Shown here: positions 27,020 through 36,717 of the stretch, piece after piece
How the letters are laid out: each line of letters begins with the position of its first letter
Position numbering within the stretch: position 1 is the first letter of the stretch
Notes under the pieces: model-generated
What the model saw: the letters and a program-made list of their open reading frames with translations, nothing else
Told to the model about the DNA's origin: nothing
The model's database searches: none
Assembly: GCF_000328305.2 (NCBI RefSeq)
Contig: NZ_ANPE02000084.1
Coordinates: 28 to 48,499, forward strand
Source of the DNA: Arthrobacter crystallopoietes BAB-32
Lineage (GTDB): Bacteria > Actinomycetota > Actinomycetes > Actinomycetales > Micrococcaceae
Length of the DNA stretch: 48,472 bases
Direction: 5' to 3'
Made by a program: the position numbers and the translations under genes

Positions 27020-27770
27020 TGAGGTCAAGGTAGCCGTCCAGCCCGTAGGTCAGACCCGGATGGCTGGCCACCTGGCGCACACCGAGCAGGACACCGGGCA
27101 TGAAGGAGGCGCGGTCGTAGGAATCATGCCGGATGGTCAGCTGCTCGCCCGGCCCGCCCAGCAGCACTTCCTGGTGCGCCACGAGGCCGCGCAGCCGCAC
27201 GCTGTGCACTTTCACACCGTCCACGTCCGCGCCACGGGCACCTTCCAACGACTTCGTGGTCGCATCCGGGCTGGCAGGCAGGCCGGCTTCCGCACGGGCC
27301 GCGGCGACCAGCTGCGCAGTGCGCACGGCAGTGCCCGAGGGAGCATCCACTTTGTCCGGGTGGTGCAGTTCGACGATTTCCACCGACTCGAAGTAGCGGG
27401 AGGCTTTGGCCGCGAACGCCGAAGCCAGCACGGATCCGAGCGCGAAATTCGGCGCGATCAGCACGCCGATCTGCGGGTTGTCCTCCAGCAGGGCCGCCAA
27501 TGAACGGCGCTTGCCCTGGTCCCAGCCGGTAGTGCCCACTACGGCGTGCATGCCGTGTTCGACGGCGAAGCGGACGTTCTGCTCGGTGCTGTCCGGGGTG
27601 GTGAGGTCGACGACGACATCGGCGCCGGCCTCCACCAGCGCCTCCAGGCTGTCGGACCGGCCCAACGCCGCCACGAGCTTCAAGTCTTCGGCTGCCTCAA
27701 CGGCTTTGACCGCCTCCGCGCCCATCCGTCCCCCGGCGCCCAGCACGGCCACCGCCAATTGTTCAGTCAT
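27012..27770 (-). CDS. dapB: 4-hydroxy-tetrahydrodipicolinate reductase DapB
   Basis: DapB reduces the DapA product with NAD(P)H on the way to diaminopimelate. The 252-residue protein has an N-terminal Rossmann motif (VAVLGAGGRMGAEAV), LTTPDSTEQNVRFA, GTTGW, and the substrate motif ELHHPDKVDAPSGTA. The start is the ATG at 27770 (MTEQLAVAV); a longer frame would run into moaE. The gene starts 16 bases after the moaE stop, so it probably shares the molybdenum transcript unless a promoter lies inside moaE. In related genomes dapB usually follows the pnp-M16 block. Confidence 0.95.
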   Translation of the reverse strand: MTEQLAVAVLGAGGRMGAEAVKAVEAAEDLKLVAALGRSDSLEALVEAGADVVVDLTTPDSTEQNVRFAVEHGMHAVVGTTGWDQGKRRSLAALLEDNPQIGVLIAPNFALGSVLASAFAAKASRYFESVEIVELHHPDKVDAPSGTAVRTAQLVAAARAEAGLPASPDATTKSLEGARGADVDGVKVHSVRLRGLVAHQEVLLGGPGEQLTIRHDSYDRASFMPGVLLGVRQVASHPGLTYGLDGYLDLND

Positions 27771-27786
27771 GGTTTCCAGACTATCG

Positions 27787-28218
27787 CTACTGGCCGATGC
27801 CCACCCATTCGGTGCTGCCGTCGGCGAAGCGCTGCTCCTTCCAAACGGGAACGCGCTCCTTGACCGTGTCGACCAGTTCGGCCGCCGCCGCGAAGGCGGC
27901 CGCACGGTGGGCCGAAGCGACGGCCGCCACGAGGGCCGCATCCCCGATGGCCAGCGCTCCGGTGCGGTGCGCTACCCAGATGCGTACGCCGTCGTGCTTT
28001 TGCGCGATGTCCGCCGCCACCTCCGCGATCACGCGGCCAGCGGACGGATGCGCCGAGTAGCCCAGCGCGGCCACGGCCTGGCCGCCGTCGTGGTTGCGGA
28101 CCACCCCGCTGAAGGTGACCACCGCGCCGCATTCGGCGGACTCGGCCGCAGCCATCGCAGCCGCGACATCCAGCGGTTCGGCGCTGACCTCGGCATGCAG
28201 GACTTCGCTAATGACCAT
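27787..28218 (-). CDS. moaE: Molybdopterin synthase catalytic subunit MoaE
   Basis: MoaE (143 residues), with thiocarboxylated MoaD, inserts the dithiolene sulfurs into cyclic pyranopterin phosphate to make molybdopterin. Family text includes CGAVVTFSGVVRNHDGG, ALGYSAHP, RIWVAHRTGALAIGDAA, HRAAAFAAAAELVDTVKERVPVWK and the catalytic-lysine end KEQRFADGSTEWVG. It overlaps mog by 11 bases and is the last gene of the molybdenum operon. MoaD is encoded in the divergent moaA-moaD unit. Confidence 0.95.
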   Translation of the reverse strand: MVISEVLHAEVSAEPLDVAAAMAAAESAECGAVVTFSGVVRNHDGGQAVAALGYSAHPSAGRVIAEVAADIAQKHDGVRIWVAHRTGALAIGDAALVAAVASAHRAAAFAAAAELVDTVKERVPVWKEQRFADGSTEWVGIGQ

Positions 28219-28780
28219 GATGACCTCCGGAATTCGGTACGGGTGCGGCAGGGTGGCCGGCGTCGCGCTGCCCCGCGAGCTGCGTGCAGATGTGTTCCAG
28301 CAGCGGCGCGAGGACGTCCAGCCCGTCCCGCACGCCGCCGGCCGAGCCGGGCAGGTTGACGATGAAGGTGGTGCCGGAAACCCCGGCCAGCCCGCGGCTG
28401 AGCACGGCCAGCGGCGTCTTGGCCGCCCCGGCGGCGCGCATCGCCTCGGCGACGCCGGGCAGCTGCTTCTGGAGGAAACCGGCCGTCATTTCGGGGGTCC
28501 GGTCGTCGGCGGTGATGCCGGTGCCGCCGCTGGTGATGATGACTCCGGGCCGTTCCGCGAGCAGGTCGGCCAGCGCGGCCTTGACCGGTTCGCCGTCCGG
28601 CACGACGCGCACGGGCAGCGGGTCAAAGCCCTGGTCGCGCAGCCACTGGCTGATGACCGGCCCGGTGCGGTCCGGGTAGGTGCCGGCGGCGGCGCGGTTG
28701 GAGGCAATAACGACGCCGGCAGTGCGGTTGACCTCTCCCGTTGCGTTTGCGTCGGCGTGCTTTGGACGGGCATGGTTCAC
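28208..28780 (-). CDS. mog: Molybdopterin adenylyltransferase, Mog/MoaB-type
   Basis: An MPT adenylyltransferase-fold protein of 190 residues that activates molybdopterin before metal insertion by MoeA. The MoCF fold motifs are [32 protein letters not shown] and [15 protein letters not shown]. The tail NSGGHHGH is histidine-rich and overlaps moaE. It starts with GTG at 28780, overlapping the moaC stop. The MogA/MoaB distinction cannot be fixed from sequence alone; the strand and operon position are firm. Confidence 0.92.
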   Translation of the reverse strand: MNHARPKHADANATGEVNRTAGVVIASNRAAAGTYPDRTGPVISQWLRDQGFDPLPVRVVPDGEPVKAALADLLAERPGVIITSGGTGITADDRTPEMTAGFLQKQLPGVAEAMRAAGAAKTPLAVLSRGLAGVSGTTFIVNLPGSAGGVRDGLDVLAPLLEHICTQLAGQRDAGHPAAPVPNSGGHHGH

Positions 28781-29262
28781 AGCGACCAGTCCCCGCTCTT
28801 GCCGCCGGACTTGGCCAGGACCTTGATGTCGCTGATCACGGCGTGCTTGTCCACCGCCTTGACCATGTCGTACAGGCTCAGGGCGGCCACCGAGGCGGCG
28901 GTCAGGGCCTCCATTTCGACGCCGGTGACACCCCGGGTGCGCACGGTTGCCTCGATCCGGACGTCGGTATCACCCGGGTGGAAGTCCACGGTCACCTTGC
29001 TGAGCGGCAGCGGGTGGCACAGCGGGATGAGGGCGGGCGTCTGCTTCGCGGCCATGATGCCGGCGACGCGGCTGACGGCCAGGGCGTCCCCCTTGGGCAG
29101 GCCGCCGGACACCAGCAGCGCCACCACGTCCTCGCGCGTGGTCAGCACGGCCTGGGCGGTGGCTTCGCGGGCCGTTTCCGCCTTGCCGCTGACGTCGACC
29201 ATGTGCGCCGTGCCGTCCTCTCGGACATGGGTGAGCCCGGCGGTTGTTTCGGTGTCCTTCAT
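28777..29262 (-). CDS. moaC: Cyclic pyranopterin monophosphate synthase MoaC
   Basis: MoaC (161 residues) acts after MoaA in the first step of molybdenum cofactor synthesis, turning 3',8-cH2GTP into cyclic pyranopterin phosphate. Motifs are [18 protein letters not shown], the active-site text [14 protein letters not shown] and [26 protein letters not shown], with SGGKSGDW at the end. The chosen start at 29262 overlaps the moeA stop as ATGA; a second ATG three codons earlier is possible. The gene also overlaps mog by GTGA, so the operon is tightly coupled. Confidence 0.96.
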   Translation of the reverse strand: MKDTETTAGLTHVREDGTAHMVDVSGKAETAREATAQAVLTTREDVVALLVSGGLPKGDALAVSRVAGIMAAKQTPALIPLCHPLPLSKVTVDFHPGDTDVRIEATVRTRGVTGVEMEALTAASVAALSLYDMVKAVDKHAVISDIKVLAKSGGKSGDWSL

Positions 29263-30472
29263 AGCAGCCATATTTCCACGTTTTCGCCGGCTTCCGCCGC
29301 CTCCAGTCCCGGCGGCAGGTGCACGAGGGCGTTGGCCTGCGCCAGCGCGTGCAGCAGATGGGAGCCGGGGCCACCCACGAGGCGGACGGTTGCGCCGTCG
29401 TAATAGCCCCGCCGGACCTGGTGCTTGCCTTCCGGCGAGGTCACGGCCTCGGCCAGCGGCACCTGCAGCACCGGCCGCGCCGCCGGGGTTCCCAGGACCT
29501 CCGTCAGCGCCGGGCGCAGGAACATCTCGAAGGAGATGAGCGAGCTGACCGGGTTGCCCGGAAACCCGAGGAAGGCGACGGAGTCGACGGTGCCGATGGC
29601 CTGCGGGCCGCCCGGCTGCATCGCCACGGACTCGAAGCGCACGTCGTGGGCGGCCAGCGCCTGCTTGACGACCTCGAAGGCCCCCTTGCTGATGCCGCCG
29701 GAGGTTACCAGCAGCTGCGGCCGGTGCTGCTGCAGGTCTTCGCGCAGCTGGCCGGCAAAGTCCTCGGGCGAATCGGCCAGGATGCGGCTGGCGGCGACGT
29801 CCGCGCCGGCCTGCAGCAGCGATGCGGCCAGCAGGGTGTTGTTCGCGTCGAAGATCTGGCCCGGACCGGGGAAGGCGCCCGGCGGCACGACCTCGTCGCC
29901 GGTGCTCAGCAGCAGCACGCGCGGGCGCGGCAGCACGGCCACGCGGTCCACGCCGAGCGCAGCCAGCAGGCCGAGCTGCGGGGCGTCGAGCCGCGTGCCC
30001 CGCCGCAGCGCAAGGCACCGGCGGCGATATCGCTTCCGGCAGGCCGGACGAACTGGCCGCCCGGCACGTGCGCGGGCAGCGTGACTTTCAGCCCGGGGCG
30101 CGGCGGCTGGAACCCGTCCGGCACCGCCTGTTCAATAGGTACGACGGCGTCCGCACCGTCCGGGAGCATGGCACCGGTCATGATCGGGGCGGCGGTCCCG
30201 GGATCCAGCGGCGGTGCGGCGTGGCCGGCAGCGATCGGGGCGGCAACGGCGAATTCGGTGCTGGCCGCGGTGGCAGCGCTGGCGATCGCGTAACCGTCCA
30301 TCTGGGAGTTGTCGAACGGCGGCAGGCTCACGGGTGCAGCTGCGTTTTCGGCGAGCGTGCGGCCCACGGCCTGCAGCAGCGGCACGGTTTCGGGCCGCTG
30401 GGACAACTCTGCCAGCGCGGCGCGCAGCAGGGCGGTGACCGCGCTGCGGTGTTCGGCTACCGATCTGGCCAA
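29259..30472 (-). pseudogene. moeA: Molybdopterin molybdenumtransferase MoeA, frameshifted as sequenced
   Basis: MoeA inserts molybdate into adenylylated molybdopterin. Repaired length is about 404 residues. The N-terminal part has SLPPFDNSQMDGYAIAS, PIMTGAMLPDGADAVVPIE and [13 protein letters not shown]; the C-terminal part has [12 protein letters not shown], the MoCF motif [15 protein letters not shown] and [12 protein letters not shown]. The frame breaks near 30014, where a plus-strand GG should be GGG; this restores [18 protein letters not shown]. The start is probably TTG at 30472, with AAGGGAG before it; a TTG at 30535 overlapping modC is the alternative. Unrepaired, the enzyme would be lost while the rest of the pathway is intact, so an error is likely. 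Confidence 0.9.
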
Positions 30473-30531
30473 CCGGGTCTCCCTTCTCTCCAGCAGCCAT
30501 CCTAGGGCACCCTGCTCAGCCCACCGTCCGC

Positions 30532-31599
30532 TCAACCTGCGGTGCGGGCCGGGTACACCGAGACCTCGCTGGCTTTGACCGCGAAGAAGGCCGCACCGCC
30601 AGGGTGCAGGCCCAGCTCGGCGGCGGCAGCCGGCGTCACTTCGGCGGCCAGCTGCCCGGCCCGGACCAGCACGTGCCCGGACGCGGGCTCCAGCTCGTCG
30701 ACGATGACTTCGAGGACGTTGCGCGGACTGCCGTGGGGATGCGACGTGAAGACGCTGACTGCCGCCGGCCGGAACGCCGCCACGGCGGGCTCCCCGTCCA
30801 GCAGCTGCCCGGCGCGCGTGCCGGCGACGACGGTGCCGGCCGGGAGTCCGCTGCGTTCTCCGGCACGGAGCCCGCCCTCGACAGCATGGCCGCTGATGAG
30901 GTTCAGGCCGGCCAGCCCCGCGGTGAAGCTGCTGCGCGGCCTGGCCAGGAGCTGCTGCGGCGTCCCCTCCTCGGCCACCCGGCCGTTGTCCAGCACGACA
31001 ACGCGGTCCGCCAGCAGCAGCGCGTCGAGAAGGTCGTGCGTGACAATCACCGCGCGCCGGCCGGCCAGCACCCGCCGCAGCATCCGGCGGATCACCGGCG
31101 CCACCGCCACGTCCAGCGCCGCCAGCGGCTCGTCCAGCAGCAGCAGTGCCGGATCAGCGGCCAGTGCCCGGGCGATCGCCACCCGCTGGGCCTGCCCGCC
31201 GGAGAGGCTTGCGGGACGGCGGTCCGCGAGGTCGGCTGCCTCGGCTTCGGTTAGCCAATGCCGTGCCTGCGCCCTGGCAGCGGACCGGGACTTGCCCTGG
31301 CTGCGAGGACCGAAGGCGACGTTCTCCAGCACGCTCAGCTGGGGAAACAGCAGGGCCTCCTGCGACAGCAAGGCCACGGAGCGCTGGTGTGGCGGCAGCC
31401 ACTGGCCCGGGCCGAAGAGCGGGCGTCCGTCCAGCACCGCTTCCCCGCGGTCCGCGCGCAGCAGTCCGGCGATCAGTCCCAGCACACTGGATTTTCCGGC
31501 CCCGTTCTCCCCCATCAGCGCGACCGTCTCGCCTTCCCGCAGCGCCAACTGCAGCTCCAGCCCGCGGTCCTCAAGCCCGGCATCGATCGAAAACGTCAT
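30532..31599 (-). CDS. modC: Molybdate ABC transporter ATP-binding protein ModC
   Basis: The ATPase of the molybdate importer (355 residues). Walker A is GENGAGKS (30-37), the signature is LSGGQAQR (132-139), Walker B is LLLLDEP (152-158) and the H-loop is His188 (VTHD). A C-terminal TOBE/Mop domain (about 290-355: [20 protein letters not shown]) may bind molybdate and regulate activity. The ATG at 31599 overlaps the modB stop as ATGA. The frame is open for about 1 kb upstream, antisense to nothing meaningful, and is rejected as coding. Confidence 0.95.
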   Translation of the reverse strand: MTFSIDAGLEDRGLELQLALREGETVALMGENGAGKSSVLGLIAGLLRADRGEAVLDGRPLFGPGQWLPPHQRSVALLSQEALLFPQLSVLENVAFGPRSQGKSRSAARAQARHWLTEAEAADLADRRPASLSGGQAQRVAIARALAADPALLLLDEPLAALDVAVAPVIRRMLRRVLAGRRAVIVTHDLLDALLLADRVVVLDNGRVAEEGTPQQLLARPRSSFTAGLAGLNLISGHAVEGGLRAGERSGLPAGTVVAGTRAGQLLDGEPAVAAFRPAAVSVFTSHPHGSPRNVLEVIVDELEPASGHVLVRAGQLAAEVTPAAAAELGLHPGGAAFFAVKASEVSVYPARTAG

Positions 31600-32462
31600 G
31601 TCGCGCCACCGCTTCCGGGCCTGGCGGTCCGGCTGTAGGTCAACGCCACAATAACGACGGCGGTCCCCACCAGCAGCATGGACAGCGCGATGGCGGCGTC
31701 CGGGTCCGTTTCGTGCTGGAGGTAGATCTCCAGCGGCAGAGTGCGGGTGACGCCGGCCAGGCTGCCCGCGAAGGTCAGGGTGGCGCCGAACTCCCCCAGT
31801 GCGCGGGCGAAGCACAGGATGGTTCCGGAGGCGAGCGAGGGCAGCAGGAGCGGAAGCGTCACGCGCCGCAGGACCGTGCCCGGAGCCGCGCCCAGGGTGG
31901 CGGCCGCGGTTTCGAACTTGGTGCCGGCCGTCCGCAGCGCGGCCTCCACGCTCAGCACCAGGAACGGCAGCGCCACGAACGTTTGGGCCAGCACCACGGC
32001 GGCGGTGGAAAAAGCGATCCCGATTCCGGCAACCTCGAAGGCCTCGCCGAGCAGGCCGCGGCGGCCGAAGGTATAGAGCAACGCCATACCGCCGACGACG
32101 GGCGGCAGCACCAGGGGCAGCAGCACCAGCGCGCGCAGCAGCTTCAGCCCGCGGAACCGGGCGCGGGCCAGCACCAGGGCCAGCGGCGTACCCAGCAGAA
32201 CGCACAGCACCGTGCTGGCCGCTGCGGTGCGCAGGCTCAGCCCCAGGGCCGCCAGCGCGCTGCTGCTGGTGACCAGCGGCAGGAACCCGGACCAGTTGGT
32301 GCGCAGCGCCATCGCCAGCAGCGGCAGCACGATCAGCAGGGCTCCGGCCAGGGCGCCGGCGAAAACCCAGAGCGGTAGGCCCACCGGCGCACTTCTCCCG
32401 CTCCGGCCCCCACCCCTCCCGGCCACCCTGCTGGCCGCGGCCATCGCGTCCCGGTTCGTCAT
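31596..32462 (-). CDS. modB: Molybdate ABC transporter permease ModB
   Basis: An integral membrane permease of 288 residues with six or so hydrophobic segments. The cytoplasmic EAA loop ([32 protein letters not shown]) couples to ModC. The N-terminus is glycine/arginine-rich before the first segment ([20 protein letters not shown]). It overlaps modA and modC by four bases on either side (ATGA), so modA-modB-modC are translated together. Substrate is inferred from the modA family and the molybdenum gene cluster. Confidence 0.94.
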   Translation of the reverse strand: MTNRDAMAAASRVAGRGGGRSGRSAPVGLPLWVFAGALAGALLIVLPLLAMALRTNWSGFLPLVTSSSALAALGLSLRTAAASTVLCVLLGTPLALVLARARFRGLKLLRALVLLPLVLPPVVGGMALLYTFGRRGLLGEAFEVAGIGIAFSTAAVVLAQTFVALPFLVLSVEAALRTAGTKFETAAATLGAAPGTVLRRVTLPLLLPSLASGTILCFARALGEFGATLTFAGSLAGVTRTLPLEIYLQHETDPDAAIALSMLLVGTAVVIVALTYSRTARPGSGGAT

Positions 32463-33268
32463 GGTGTTCCGAAGCCTGCCTGTTCGAGCGCCGCCCGGCC
32501 CTTCGGCCCGGCAACATGTTCGATAAAACCAGCCGCCAGTTGCCCGCGCCCTGTTTCCGCACCCCGCCGGGTGGCAGCGATTGGATACGTGACGGCAGCC
32601 TCGTCAGCCTGCGGGACGGGGATGGCCTCGACGTCGCCCCCACCCCGGACCACGTCGGTGCGGTAGACGAGGCCGGCATCGGCCTCGCCGGTCCTGACCT
32701 TGGCGAGCACGGCCGTGACGGAGTTTTCCTCGCTCACCGGCCGGAGGCTGACCGCATTCGCCAACGCCAGCCGGTGCGCCGCCGCCCCGCACGGAACCTG
32801 CTGCGCGCACATCACCAGCGCAACGCCGTCGTCCTCAAGGTCTGCCAGCCCGGCAATGCCGGCGGGATTGCCCGCAGGAACCACCAGCGCCGGCACGTTG
32901 GTTGCGAAATCCCGCGGCGCACCGCCCAGCTCCCCCGCGCTGTCGACGCGCTCCATGGTGGCTGAGTCCGCGGAGGCGAAGACGTCCGCCGGCGCCCCGG
33001 CCAGGATCTGTGTTGCCAGTTCTGCCGAGCCGGCGAAATTCAGCCGCACGGTGGTGCCCGGAACAGCGAACTCGTAGGAACGGGCCAGCTCGGTGAACGG
33101 CCCGGCCAGGGACGCGGCGGCGTACACGGTCAGCACCTGCCCGTCCCCGCCGGAGTCCGCCGTCCTGTCCCCGCCGGGCGTCCCCGAACAGCCGGCCAGC
33201 ACCAGGGAACCTGCAAGCAGCGCGGCCGCCGCCCGGTGCCTGGACCCGCGCCGGGGCCCTCCGGTCAT
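32459..33268 (-). CDS. modA: Molybdate ABC transporter substrate-binding lipoprotein ModA
   Basis: A 269-residue lipoprotein. The signal peptide ends in the lipobox LVLAGC with Cys27. The mature part has the ModA pattern: [62 protein letters not shown] and AGLVYRTDV. It captures molybdate outside the membrane for ModBC. The ATG at 33268 overlaps the stop of the upstream regulator gene (ATGA). A longer frame reading into that gene is rejected. Confidence 0.94.
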   Translation of the reverse strand: MTGGPRRGSRHRAAAALLAGSLVLAGCSGTPGGDRTADSGGDGQVLTVYAAASLAGPFTELARSYEFAVPGTTVRLNFAGSAELATQILAGAPADVFASADSATMERVDSAGELGGAPRDFATNVPALVVPAGNPAGIAGLADLEDDGVALVMCAQQVPCGAAAHRLALANAVSLRPVSEENSVTAVLAKVRTGEADAGLVYRTDVVRGGGDVEAIPVPQADEAAVTYPIAATRRGAETGRGQLAAGFIEHVAGPKGRAALEQAGFGTP

Positions 33269-33684
33269 GACCACGGCCTTCCGCGAGGCGCCGAAGGGGT
33301 CTGCACGATCACGTTGGTGGCCTTCACCACCGCAGTGGCCACCGAACCCGGCTCCAGCCCGAGCTCCCTCACCGCCTCCGCGCTCATGAGGGACACCACG
33401 CGGTGCGGACCGCACTGCAGCTCCACCTGGGCCATCACCTTGTCCGTCACGACGGCGGTCACCAGGCCGACAAACCGGTTCCGCGCCGAGCTCCCCGCCG
33501 CGGCGGTGTCCGCCGGCAGCTCCGCCTGCTTCTTCGCCAAGGCCGCGAGCTCAGTTCCTTCCACCACCGTCCGCCCCGAGCCATCCCGGCTTCCGGCCAG
33601 GGTCCCCGCGTCGATCCACCGGCGCACGGTGTCGTCACTGACCCCCAGGAAGCGGGCAGCATTGGATACTCGTATTTGCGTCAT
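33265..33684 (-). CDS. HTH/Mop (TOBE) molybdate-binding regulator
   Basis: A small two-domain protein of 139 residues. The N-terminus is an excisionase/MerR-like HTH (MTQIRVSNAARFLGVSDDTVRRWIDAGTL). After a linker comes one TOBE/Mop molybdate-binding domain (RNRFVGLVTAVVTDKVMAQVELQCGPHRVVSLM, with GLEPGSVATAVVKATNVIV). Such proteins head mod operons in actinobacteria and probably sense molybdate to control transport. The ATG at 33684 is chosen; an ATG three codons earlier is possible. It is the first gene of the operon and divergent from moaA across a 106-base gap. Confidence 0.9.
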   Translation of the reverse strand: MTQIRVSNAARFLGVSDDTVRRWIDAGTLAGSRDGSGRTVVEGTELAALAKKQAELPADTAAAGSSARNRFVGLVTAVVTDKVMAQVELQCGPHRVVSLMSAEAVRELGLEPGSVATAVVKATNVIVQTPSAPRGRPWS

Positions 33685-33799
33685 AAATCTCATCGTAGAG
33701 GCGCATCTGCGTCAGGAGAAGACTCTTATGCGCTGAGCACCGTGATGCGCCCGCCGCCGGTCCTCGGCGGGGCTTGCGCCGCTAACGTACCCTCGATAT

Positions 33800-34894
33800 A
33801 TGAGCGTTGAATTGGGCATGCCGCGGCTTCCCGGGACTTCCCCGGTCCCCGCACGCCCTCCTGGGACCGGCCCCGGCCTGGTTGACCGGTTCGGGCGCCA
33901 GGCCACGGACCTGCGGATCTCCCTGACCGACAAGTGCAACCTGCGCTGCACGTACTGCATGCCGGCCGGCGGACTGGACTGGCTGCCCAAGGACCAGGTG
34001 CTCGGCGACGATGAGATCGTCCGGCTGGTGCGCATCGGCGTCGAACACCTCGGTGTCCGCGAACTGCGCCTGACCGGCGGTGAGCCGCTGGTCCGCGCCG
34101 GCCTGGCCGGCATCATCGGCGCGGTCCGCACCAACCACCCGGATCTGCCGGTCTCCCTGACCACCAACGGCCTGGGCCTGGACAAGAAGGCCGGCGAACT
34201 CAAGGCCGCCGGACTGACCCGCATCAACGTCTCGATGGACTCGCTGCACCCGGAGACCTTCGCCCAGCTGACCCGCCGGCCCTTCCTGGACCGCGTCCTG
34301 CACGGCATCGACGAAGCGGCCCGCGCCGGCCTGGGCCCCATCAAGATCAACGCCGTGCTGATGCGCGGCATCAACGACCACGAGGCGCCTGCGCTGCTGG
34401 ATTGGGCGGTCGGCCGCGGCTACGAACTGCGTTTCATCGAACAGATGCCGCTCGACGCGGACCACGGCTGGACCCGGCAGAACATGATCACTGCAGCGGA
34501 GATCCGCGGCCTCCTCGAGGAGGACTTCGTCCTTGCGCCGGATCCCCGCCAGCGTGACGGCGCGCCGGCCGAACGCTGGCAAGTACGACGGCGGAACTCA
34601 CCGTCGGAGGTTGCCGGCACCGTCGGGATCATCGCCTCGGTCACCGAGCCCTTCTGCGCCGATTGCCGCCGCACCCGCATCACCGCCGAGGGCAAGGTCC
34701 GTTCCTGCCTCTTCTCGCACGAGGAAACCGACCTCCGGGACCTGCTCCGCAGCGGCGCCGGCGACGAGGCAGTCGCCGACCTCTGGCGCGACGCCATGTG
34801 GGCCAAGCCCCGTGCCCACGGCATGGACCACACCGGGCTCGGCAGCCCCGACTTCATCCAACCCGACCGCAGCATGAGCGCGATAGGCGGCTAA
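33800..34894 (+). CDS. moaA: GTP 3',8-cyclase MoaA
   Basis: A radical SAM enzyme of 364 residues that starts molybdenum cofactor synthesis from GTP. The N-terminal cluster motif is CNLRCTYC (Cys46, Cys50, Cys53). The C-terminal cluster motif is FCADCRRTRITAEGKVRSC. The C-terminal Gly-Gly (AIGG) is typical and activity-relevant. LRLTGGEPLVR and SLTTNG are classical radical SAM text. It is directly followed by moaD with no gap, and is divergent from the mod operon. Confidence 0.97.
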   Translation: MSVELGMPRLPGTSPVPARPPGTGPGLVDRFGRQATDLRISLTDKCNLRCTYCMPAGGLDWLPKDQVLGDDEIVRLVRIGVEHLGVRELRLTGGEPLVRAGLAGIIGAVRTNHPDLPVSLTTNGLGLDKKAGELKAAGLTRINVSMDSLHPETFAQLTRRPFLDRVLHGIDEAARAGLGPIKINAVLMRGINDHEAPALLDWAVGRGYELRFIEQMPLDADHGWTRQNMITAAEIRGLLEEDFVLAPDPRQRDGAPAERWQVRRRNSPSEVAGTVGIIASVTEPFCADCRRTRITAEGKVRSCLFSHEETDLRDLLRSGAGDEAVADLWRDAMWAKPRAHGMDHTGLGSPDFIQPDRSMSAIGG

Positions 34895-35161
34895 ATGATC
34901 ATCCGATACTTCGGCGCGGCACAGGCCGCCACCGGCACCGGCGAAGAAGCCCTGGACCTGCCCAACGGCAGCACATTGGACGAACTCCTCCGGCTGCTCA
35001 GCGACCGGCATCCGGCGCCCGCCGGCCCCGGCGCCCCGGCCCTGGCCACGGTCATCAGCCGCAGCAGCTTCCTGGTCAACGAAATCGCCGCGCGCGACAC
35101 AAGCATGAAGCTCATCGACGCCGACACCATCGACATCCTCCCGCCCTTCGCCGGCGGCTAG
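34895..35161 (+). CDS. moaD: Molybdopterin synthase sulfur carrier subunit MoaD
   Basis: An 88-residue ubiquitin-fold protein that carries the thiocarboxylate sulfur for MoaE. The C-terminus ILPPFAGG ends in the essential Gly-Gly. The N-terminus MIIRYFGAAQAATG is typical of MoaD. It begins immediately after the moaA stop (34894), so the two are coupled. The activating MoeB-like enzyme is not in this window. A strong hairpin follows 20 bases downstream. Confidence 0.96.
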   Translation: MIIRYFGAAQAATGTGEEALDLPNGSTLDELLRLLSDRHPAPAGPGAPALATVISRSSFLVNEIAARDTSMKLIDADTIDILPPFAGG

Positions 35162-35181
35162 GCGGATTTGGACACTGTAAA

Positions 35182-35221
35182 GGGTCCCGCTCCTGCTGCT
35201 GCAGGAGCGGGACCCTCCTTT
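35182..35221. terminator. Bidirectional terminator between moaD and the symporter gene
   Basis: GGGTCCCGCTCCTGC (35182-35196) pairs perfectly with GCAGGAGCGGGACCC (35201-35215) around a 4-base loop. TCCTTTG follows on the plus strand and TTTACAG on the minus strand. It lies between the convergent moaD and AGCS genes, so it can end both transcripts. Confidence 0.88.
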
Positions 35222-35229
35222 GCGTGGAC

Positions 35230-36717
35230 CTACTCGGCAGGACCGCCGCGGGCGACGATGCGGTGGTGGTGCGAAGAACCGACCACGTCTCCTGCCTTCC
35301 ATTCATCCCAGCCGGGCTGGTCCTGCATGAAGGCTTCCACCTCCTCCTTGGAGGCAGTCAGCTTGGGATCGTGCTTGAGGTAGTGCCTGGTCTCCCTGGC
35401 GATCAGGCCGGACAGGATCAGCAGGCCCAGCAGGTTTGGCAGCGCCATCAGGCCGTTCATCACGTCCGAGAAGTTCCAGACGACGGCCAGCGGTACGGTG
35501 CAGCCCACGAAGACCACCAGCGAGAAGACCACGCGGAAGGGCATGACCGCGCGTCGGCCGAAGAGCCGCTCGACGTTGCGCTCCCCGTAGTAGGCCCAGC
35601 CGAGGATGGTGGAGAAGGCGAACAGGACCAGGCCGATGGTGACGATCCAATGGCCCCATTCACCGGGAAGCCCGTGGCTGAAGGCCTCGCCGGTCATCAC
35701 GGCAGCCTGGTCGCCGCCGATGTCCCAGACGCCGGTCGTGATGATGACGAGTCCGGTGCAGCTGACCACGATGATCGTGTCGATGAACGTCTGGGTCATG
35801 GAGACCAGGCCCTGGCGCACCGGATGGGTGGTCTGGGCCGCAGCTGCGGCGATCGCGGCCGAGCCCATGCCCGATTCGTTGGAGAAGATGCCGCGGGCCA
35901 CGCCCATCTGGATCACGAGCAGGATGGCTGAACCGGTGAAACCGCCCACGGCGGCCGTCCCGGTGAACGCGTCGGTGAAGATCAGCGCGAACGCCGCCGG
36001 AATGCCCTCGATGTTGGCGATCAGGATGTAGACCGCGCCGAGGACGTAGAACACGATCATGACCGGCACGAATCCGGCGGTCACGCGGCCGATGGACTTG
36101 ATACCGCCGACCAGCACCATGAGGGTCAGCACCGACAGCACTATGCCGGTGACCCAGGTCGGAATGCTCCAGCTGCTCTCGACGTTGGATGCGATCGAAT
36201 TGCCCTGGGTCATGTTGCCGATCCCGAAGGAGGCGATGAAGGCAAAGATGGCGAAGGAAATCGCCAGGACCTTGCCGAACTTGTTCTTGATGCCACGCTC
36301 AAGGTAGTACTGCGGGCCGCCGGACTTCTCGCCCGCGTCGTCGGTGGTCCGGAACCGCACGCCCAGGAAGGCCTCCGAGTACTTGGAGGCCATGCCCAGC
36401 AGCGCGGTCACCCACATCCAGAACAGCGCGCCCGGTCCGCCAATGCCGATAGCGGTGGCCACACCGACGATGTTGCCTGTACCAACGGTCGCGGCCAGCG
36501 CGGTCGTCAAGGCCTGGAACTGCGAAATATCGCCCTCGGCGCCGCGGTCCTTGCGCCGAAGCAAACCCAGCGACAGCGCAGGTCCCAGTTTCAGGAACTG
36601 CAGCCCTCCGAGCCTGATGGTCAGGTAGAGACCCGTTCCCAGCAGCAGCGGTATGAGCAGGAACGGTCCCCACACCACCGAACTTACCTCTGACAAAAAC
36701 TCCGTCAGGTCTTCCAC
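35230..36717 (-). CDS. Alanine/glycine:cation symporter family (AGCS) protein
   Basis: A 495-residue sodium/proton-coupled amino acid carrier with about ten to eleven membrane segments. Family landmarks are ALTTALAATVGTGNIVGVATA and MWVTALLGMASKYSEA early on, ARGIFSNESGMGSAAIAAAA in the middle, and ILGWAYYGERNVERLFG. The tail is soluble, with HHH near the end. The GTG at 36717 has GGGAGG seven bases before it, and begins VEDLTEFLSEVSSVV. A frame opening 16 codons earlier also exists. The likely substrate is alanine or glycine, by family only. It sits between moaD (convergent) and the M16 peptidase gene. Confidence 0.93.
   Translation of the reverse strand: MEDLTEFLSEVSSVVWGPFLLIPLLLGTGLYLTIRLGGLQFLKLGPALSLGLLRRKDRGAEGDISQFQALTTALAATVGTGNIVGVATAIGIGGPGALFWMWVTALLGMASKYSEAFLGVRFRTTDDAGEKSGGPQYYLERGIKNKFGKVLAISFAIFAFIASFGIGNMTQGNSIASNVESSWSIPTWVTGIVLSVLTLMVLVGGIKSIGRVTAGFVPVMIVFYVLGAVYILIANIEGIPAAFALIFTDAFTGTAAVGGFTGSAILLVIQMGVARGIFSNESGMGSAAIAAAAAQTTHPVRQGLVSMTQTFIDTIIVVSCTGLVIITTGVWDIGGDQAAVMTGEAFSHGLPGEWGHWIVTIGLVLFAFSTILGWAYYGERNVERLFGRRAVMPFRVVFSLVVFVGCTVPLAVVWNFSDVMNGLMALPNLLGLLILSGLIARETRHYLKHDPKLTASKEEVEAFMQDQPGWDEWKAGDVVGSSHHHRIVARGGPAE

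Noticed and set aside
31600-32679. Upstream extension of the modC frame
   Set aside because: It overlaps modB and modA; modC has a clear ATGA-coupled ATG at 31599.
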